This document shows, piece by piece, positions 5,212-7,167 of a stretch of DNA of 7,167 bases. The position numbers were made by a program, and so were the translations under genes. The notes below the pieces were generated by a model. That model was not told the DNA's origin, did no database searches, and saw only the letters and a program-made list of their open reading frames with translations. Origin of the DNA: Lentzea sp. (lineage in GTDB: Bacteria; Actinomycetota; Actinomycetes; Mycobacteriales; Pseudonocardiaceae); assembly GCA_030146905.1 (NCBI GenBank), contig JASLAV010000818.1, positions 1 through 7,167 of the forward strand, given 5' to 3'. The stretch's first letter is position 1, and each line of letters begins with the position of its first letter.

Positions 5212-6363
5212 GTGAGCCGATGGGAGTATTCGGTGGACGGGTACGGGATTTCTGTCGACTTCGATGGTCAGCGGCTCGTCGTTCAACCCAAGAACGCACT
5301 GGCGAAGCTGGCACTGGGCCGGAGCAGACTCGTGGTGACCAGCGCGGAACTCGTGTCCGTCTCGATGGTCAAGCCAGGACTGTTTCGCAATGGCCGTCTG
5401 AACCTCGTCATTCGGGACGAACGTCCGTGTCAGTTGCACTTCACCCGCGGACAACAGGCGGATTTCGAGCAGCTGTACCGCGGGCTGGGGCCATTCTGCG
5501 GGGGAGACACGACCGCCCCTGAAGTCACTGCGCCGCAGCCGGCGCGCCCTCGCCCCGCATCAACTGGTCATTCGACCGGGCAGTCGCTGGTGCTGCGGGG
5601 ATCTGGCTGGTTCGGCCAAGAGGTGGTCGGCGAGTCGCACTACTTCCCGGCGTTGCGCGGACTGGCCGGCGCAGCAGCGACCGGTGAACGGGAAACGACT
5701 GCTCATCTGCGCCGCGAACCGTCGAACCGCCACGATCGCAACGCGGTCCAAGTGCTGGTAGAAGGGCGACTCGTCGGTTACCTGCCGCGCGAATCAGCCG
5801 CCGAATACGCAAGTTCTCTGCAGGTGGTGGAAGAATCCGGCAAGACTGCCCGGTGTCGTGCACGGGTCTGGTGGCGTCGTGCCCCCGGAGATTTCATCGC
5901 CAGCGTGTCGCTCGATCTGGCTGAACCAGCAGTGCTGTTCCCGATCAACGGTGCCGATGACCGGTCACGCCACATGTTCATTCCGTCAGGTCGCTCTTAT
6001 CAGTTGACCCGTGAAAGCGAGCACTTGGACGTTCTGGGACCGCTCATGAGTCGCGCTCACACGCAGGGCAAGGTTCTGGTCGTCGCCAGCCTCCGGGTTC
6101 TTGAGCGCTCCGGTCCGCGCTCGAAGAGTGAAGTCGTCGTGATCTACGTCGACGGCGAGGAGATCGGCGAGCTGACGAAGCAGACATCGGCGAAGCTGTC
6201 ATCGATCGTGCGTCCGCTGCAGGAGGCCGGAATCACGTGTTACGCCGATGTGGTGTTGACGGGGAATGCTTTGGCCGTCGAGGCGAAGCTCAATATTTCA
6301 CCGCCTGAAGCATTGACGCGCGACTTCGTGCGACAACTGCAGCTTGCGGTTCAGCAAGCTTGA
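5212..6363 (+). CDS. DUF4429 - HIRAN domain protein
   Basis: A 383-aa soluble multidomain protein. Residues about 8-95 match the DUF4429 (PH-like) pattern: VDFDGQRLVVQP (15-26), LGRSRLVVTSAELVSV (35-50), GRLNLVIRD (61-69) and LHFTRGQQADFEQLYRGL (75-92). A Pro/Thr/Ser-rich linker (100-125) follows. Residues about 135-235 form a HIRAN domain: VVGESHYFPAL (138-148), HLRREPSNRHDRNAVQVLVE (165-184) and GRLVGYLPRESAAEYA (185-200). HIRAN domains bind DNA ends or damaged DNA in eukaryotic HLTF and occur in bacteria beside repair and nuclease domains. The C-terminal 260-362 repeats a similar strand order (YQLTRESEHLDVLG, VVVIYVDGEEIGELT, DVVLTGNALAVEAKLNI) and may be a divergent second HIRAN-like unit. 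No catalytic domain is evident. The start is GTG 5212; no clear ribosome binding site. Codon use is more A/T-rich (AAT, ATT, TCA, TTG) than in the left-half genes, suggesting transfer. Confidence 0.83.
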   Translation: MSRWEYSVDGYGISVDFDGQRLVVQPKNALAKLALGRSRLVVTSAELVSVSMVKPGLFRNGRLNLVIRDERPCQLHFTRGQQADFEQLYRGLGPFCGGDTTAPEVTAPQPARPRPASTGHSTGQSLVLRGSGWFGQEVVGESHYFPALRGLAGAAATGERETTAHLRREPSNRHDRNAVQVLVEGRLVGYLPRESAAEYASSLQVVEESGKTARCRARVWWRRAPGDFIASVSLDLAEPAVLFPINGADDRSRHMFIPSGRSYQLTRESEHLDVLGPLMSRAHTQGKVLVVASLRVLERSGPRSKSEVVVIYVDGEEIGELTKQTSAKLSSIVRPLQEAGITCYADVVLTGNALAVEAKLNISPPEALTRDFVRQLQLAVQQA

Positions 6364-6491
6364 CGAGCGTCGTCACGGGGACTGGTGAGTTCACTGCGCC
6401 GGCGCCGCCAGCTGTGAGGGCGCCAACCCGCGAGCACCAGGCGTTCCTGGCTCAAGGACTGGACGACATGGTCACGATCGTCGAAGTCTGA
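6360..6491 (+). CDS. Possible 43-aa ORF overlapping the HIRAN stop codon
   Basis: A TTG at 6360 overlaps the HIRAN gene stop as TTGA, an arrangement typical of translational coupling, and opens a 43-codon frame ending at TGA 6489-6491. The peptide has a Thr/Pro/Ala-rich start and ends with REHQAFLAQGLDDMVTIVEV. Third positions are mostly G or C (about 33 of 43), compatible with coding. It could equally be an eroded C-terminal extension of the HIRAN protein lost by frameshift, or chance. No family is recognised. Confidence 0.25.
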   Translation: MTSVVTGTGEFTAPAPPAVRAPTREHQAFLAQGLDDMVTIVEV

Positions 6492-6677
6492 TGTCTTCTG
6501 CTGAGCCGACGACAAGACCAGGGCAATCACCGGCCCTGCGCCAACAGCGGACCTGTCGCGATCGGCCGGCTCTCACCGTGGCGGCGACGACGTCGCACAG
6601 CACTGCGGCTCGGCCGATCGCGACCGGTCAGGCCCGGCTCGCCACCGCGGACCGGCCGGACGGCGGTGAGGCGGTCC
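6492..6677. other. Gene-free stretch with long inverted repeat
   Basis: Apart from the doubtful small ORF, nothing between the HIRAN stop (6363) and the hydrolase remnant (6678) looks like a real gene on either strand. The open plus-strand frame starting at ATG 6491 is Arg/Pro/Ala-rich and runs antisense through the hydrolase remnant, as expected of a high-GC shadow frame. The stretch is dominated by the inverted repeat at 6550-6629. Confidence 0.5.
6550..6629. repeat. 19-bp inverted repeat with nested hairpin
   Basis: Arms 6550-6568 and 6611-6629 are complementary at 18 of 19 positions; the perfect core is TCGCGATCGGCCG (6556-6568) against CGGCCGATCGCGA (6611-6623). The 42-nt spacer contains its own perfect stem, GCGAC-gac-GTCGC (6584-6596). 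It may be a strong bidirectional transcription stop between the HIRAN gene and the hydrolase remnant, a structured RNA, or terminal repeats of a small element remnant. No T-run and no target-site duplication are obvious. Confidence 0.65.
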
Positions 6678-6682
6678 TCACC
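6665..6682 (-). terminator. Terminator-like hairpin at the end of the hydrolase remnant
   Basis: GGTGAGG (6665-6671) and CCTCACC (6676-6682) form a perfect 7-bp stem with a CGGT loop that overlaps the last Trp and stop codons of the hydrolase remnant on the minus strand. The position at a gene end fits a terminator of the T-less kind common in high-GC actinomycetes. No T-run follows. Confidence 0.4.
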
Positions 6683-6872
6683 AGCCTCGGGCGCGCCACT
6701 CCGCGAGTGCCGGGCGTTCCTTGCCCAGCGTCGAGTCGTCGCCGTGACCGGGGTAGAACCAGGTGTCGTCGGGGAGGACGGCGAAGATCCGGTCCTCCAC
6801 GTCGTTGATCAGCGAGGCGAAGTTGTCCGCCGACGTGGTCTTCCCCACACCCCCCGGGAAGAGTGAATCACA
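6678..6872 (-). pseudogene. 3' remnant of a metallo-beta-lactamase-fold hydrolase
   Basis: An open stretch of 64 codons reads as the C-terminal third of an MBL-fold metallohydrolase (glyoxalase II-like group, normally above 200 aa). It begins abruptly with CDSLFPGGVGKTTSADNF, where relatives have GDSLFPGG, and continues LPDDTWFYPGHGDDSTLG to a family-like end EWRARGW. The metal-bridging Asp (residue 2) and the last His ligand (PGHG, residue 43) remain, but the HxHxDH metal-binding motif and the whole N-terminal half are missing. An in-frame TAG lies at 6873-6875, just beyond the point where similarity stops, and the DUF4143 gene end follows 34 nt later. The frame is still open and well conserved, so the loss looks recent. 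I judge it a non-functional relic created when the neighbouring DNA arrived or a deletion occurred. Confidence 0.82.
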
Positions 6873-6875
6873 CTA

Positions 6876-6898
6876 GCGGTGAACATCGGTGTCACCGC
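6876..6898 (-). terminator. Hairpin downstream of the DUF4143 gene
   Basis: GCGGTGA (6876-6882) pairs with TCACCGC (6892-6898). Two further pairs continue past a bulged A, leaving a TCGG tetraloop, for nine pairs in total. It starts 7 nt after the stop codon of the minus-strand DUF4143 gene, the right place for its terminator. No T-run follows, so efficiency is uncertain. Confidence 0.5.
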
Positions 6899-6905
6899 AC
6901 ATGCC

Positions 6906-7167
6906 CTACGGGGCGAGGCGCCAGAGCGCGTCAAGTGGCAGAGCCTTGATCTTCTCGCCGAACGGCAGGGTCTGCTGGCCGGCGTAGAGCACATATCCAG
7001 CGACGAACCGATCTCCCAAGTTGTTGGCCAGATTTCGCAGGCCGGTGAGGTCCTCAGTGCGTACTGTCGCCCCGGCTTTGACCTCAACCCCAATCACTCG
7101 GCCGTCCGGCGTCTCGATGACAGCGTCAACCTCTTGCTTCTCCTTGGTGCGGTAGTGATAAAGCCGT
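6906..7167 (-). CDS. DUF4143-type C-terminus of a probable AAA+ ATPase (5' part beyond window)
   Basis: The last 87 codons of a gene that continues past the right edge. The fragment starts RLYHYRTKEKQEVDAVIE, continues with GRVIGVEVKAGATV and ends DALWRLAP at TAG 6906-6908. The order E-V-D-(x)n-G-V-E-V-K matches the PD-(D/E)xK nuclease-like core of DUF4143, which normally forms the C-terminus of ~400-aa proteins whose N-terminal half is a P-loop AAA+ ATPase. That ATPase half would lie outside the window and is inferred. All core acidic and lysine residues are present. Functions of this family are poorly defined; members are frequent in horizontally acquired regions and some are discussed as toxin- or defence-related. 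More A/T-ending codons (GTT, ATT, TTT, CAA) than in the left-half genes support a foreign origin. Confidence 0.85.
   Translation of the reverse strand, partial: RLYHYRTKEKQEVDAVIETPDGRVIGVEVKAGATVRTEDLTGLRNLANNLGDRFVAGYVLYAGQQTLPFGEKIKALPLDALWRLAP

Noticed and set aside
6491..6808. 105-codon plus-strand open frame
   Set aside because: Its second half is antisense to the recognisable hydrolase remnant and its product is Arg/Pro/Thr-rich low-complexity; no ribosome binding site.
1..7167. CRISPR array, tRNA or rRNA gene, insertion sequence with transposase
   Set aside because: No regularly spaced direct repeats, no tRNA cloverleaf that I could find, no rRNA-like stretch and no transposase or integrase motif on either strand.

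Overview
The window is GC-rich DNA with strong G/C preference at third codon positions, GTG starts and leaderless-type promoters, which points to an actinomycete. Several proteins resemble, from memory, families common in Pseudonocardiales (Saccharothrix, Lentzea, Actinosynnema and relatives). That placement is inference; no rRNA or other phylogenetic marker is present.

Left half (1-5019), compact chromosome. On the minus strand lie a ribonuclease HI gene cut by the left edge and a TetR-family regulator. The regulator is divergent from a plus-strand NADPH-dependent FMN reductase/quinone reductase-like gene. Their 58-bp intergenic region holds two tandem 22-bp palindromes and two leaderless-type -10 boxes, a clear autoregulated oxidoreductase switch. 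Then come a minus-strand one-TM secreted or membrane-anchored protein of unknown function, whose ribosome binding site lies inside a perfect 10-bp hairpin, and a short amidase-signature protein. A plus-strand conserved protein of unknown function (DUF7711-like) and a minus-strand 'beta family' protein (Beta_protein, PF14350-like) follow. Gene ends here overlap by 4 nt or lie 3 nt apart.

Right half (5020-7167), accessory-looking. A 192-bp divergent intergenic region with three successive inverted repeats separates the beta-family gene from a plus-strand 383-aa protein. That protein has an N-terminal DUF4429-like domain, a clear HIRAN domain and a further unassigned C-terminal domain. Beyond it are a roughly 300-nt stretch with a doubtful small ORF and a long inverted repeat, a 64-codon 3' remnant of a metallo-beta-lactamase-fold hydrolase, and the 3' end of a DUF4143-type protein (usually the C-terminus of an AAA+ ATPase) running off the right edge. 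The HIRAN gene and the DUF4143 fragment use visibly more A/T-ending codons than the left-half genes. Together with the truncated hydrolase this suggests acquired DNA.

The most interesting candidate is the divergent beta-family / DUF4429-HIRAN pair next to a gene-disruption scar. Beta-family proteins have no settled function and HIRAN is a DNA-end/damage-recognition domain, so the pair may be a DNA-surveillance or mobile-element-conflict module. This is a hypothesis from context, not something the sequence proves.
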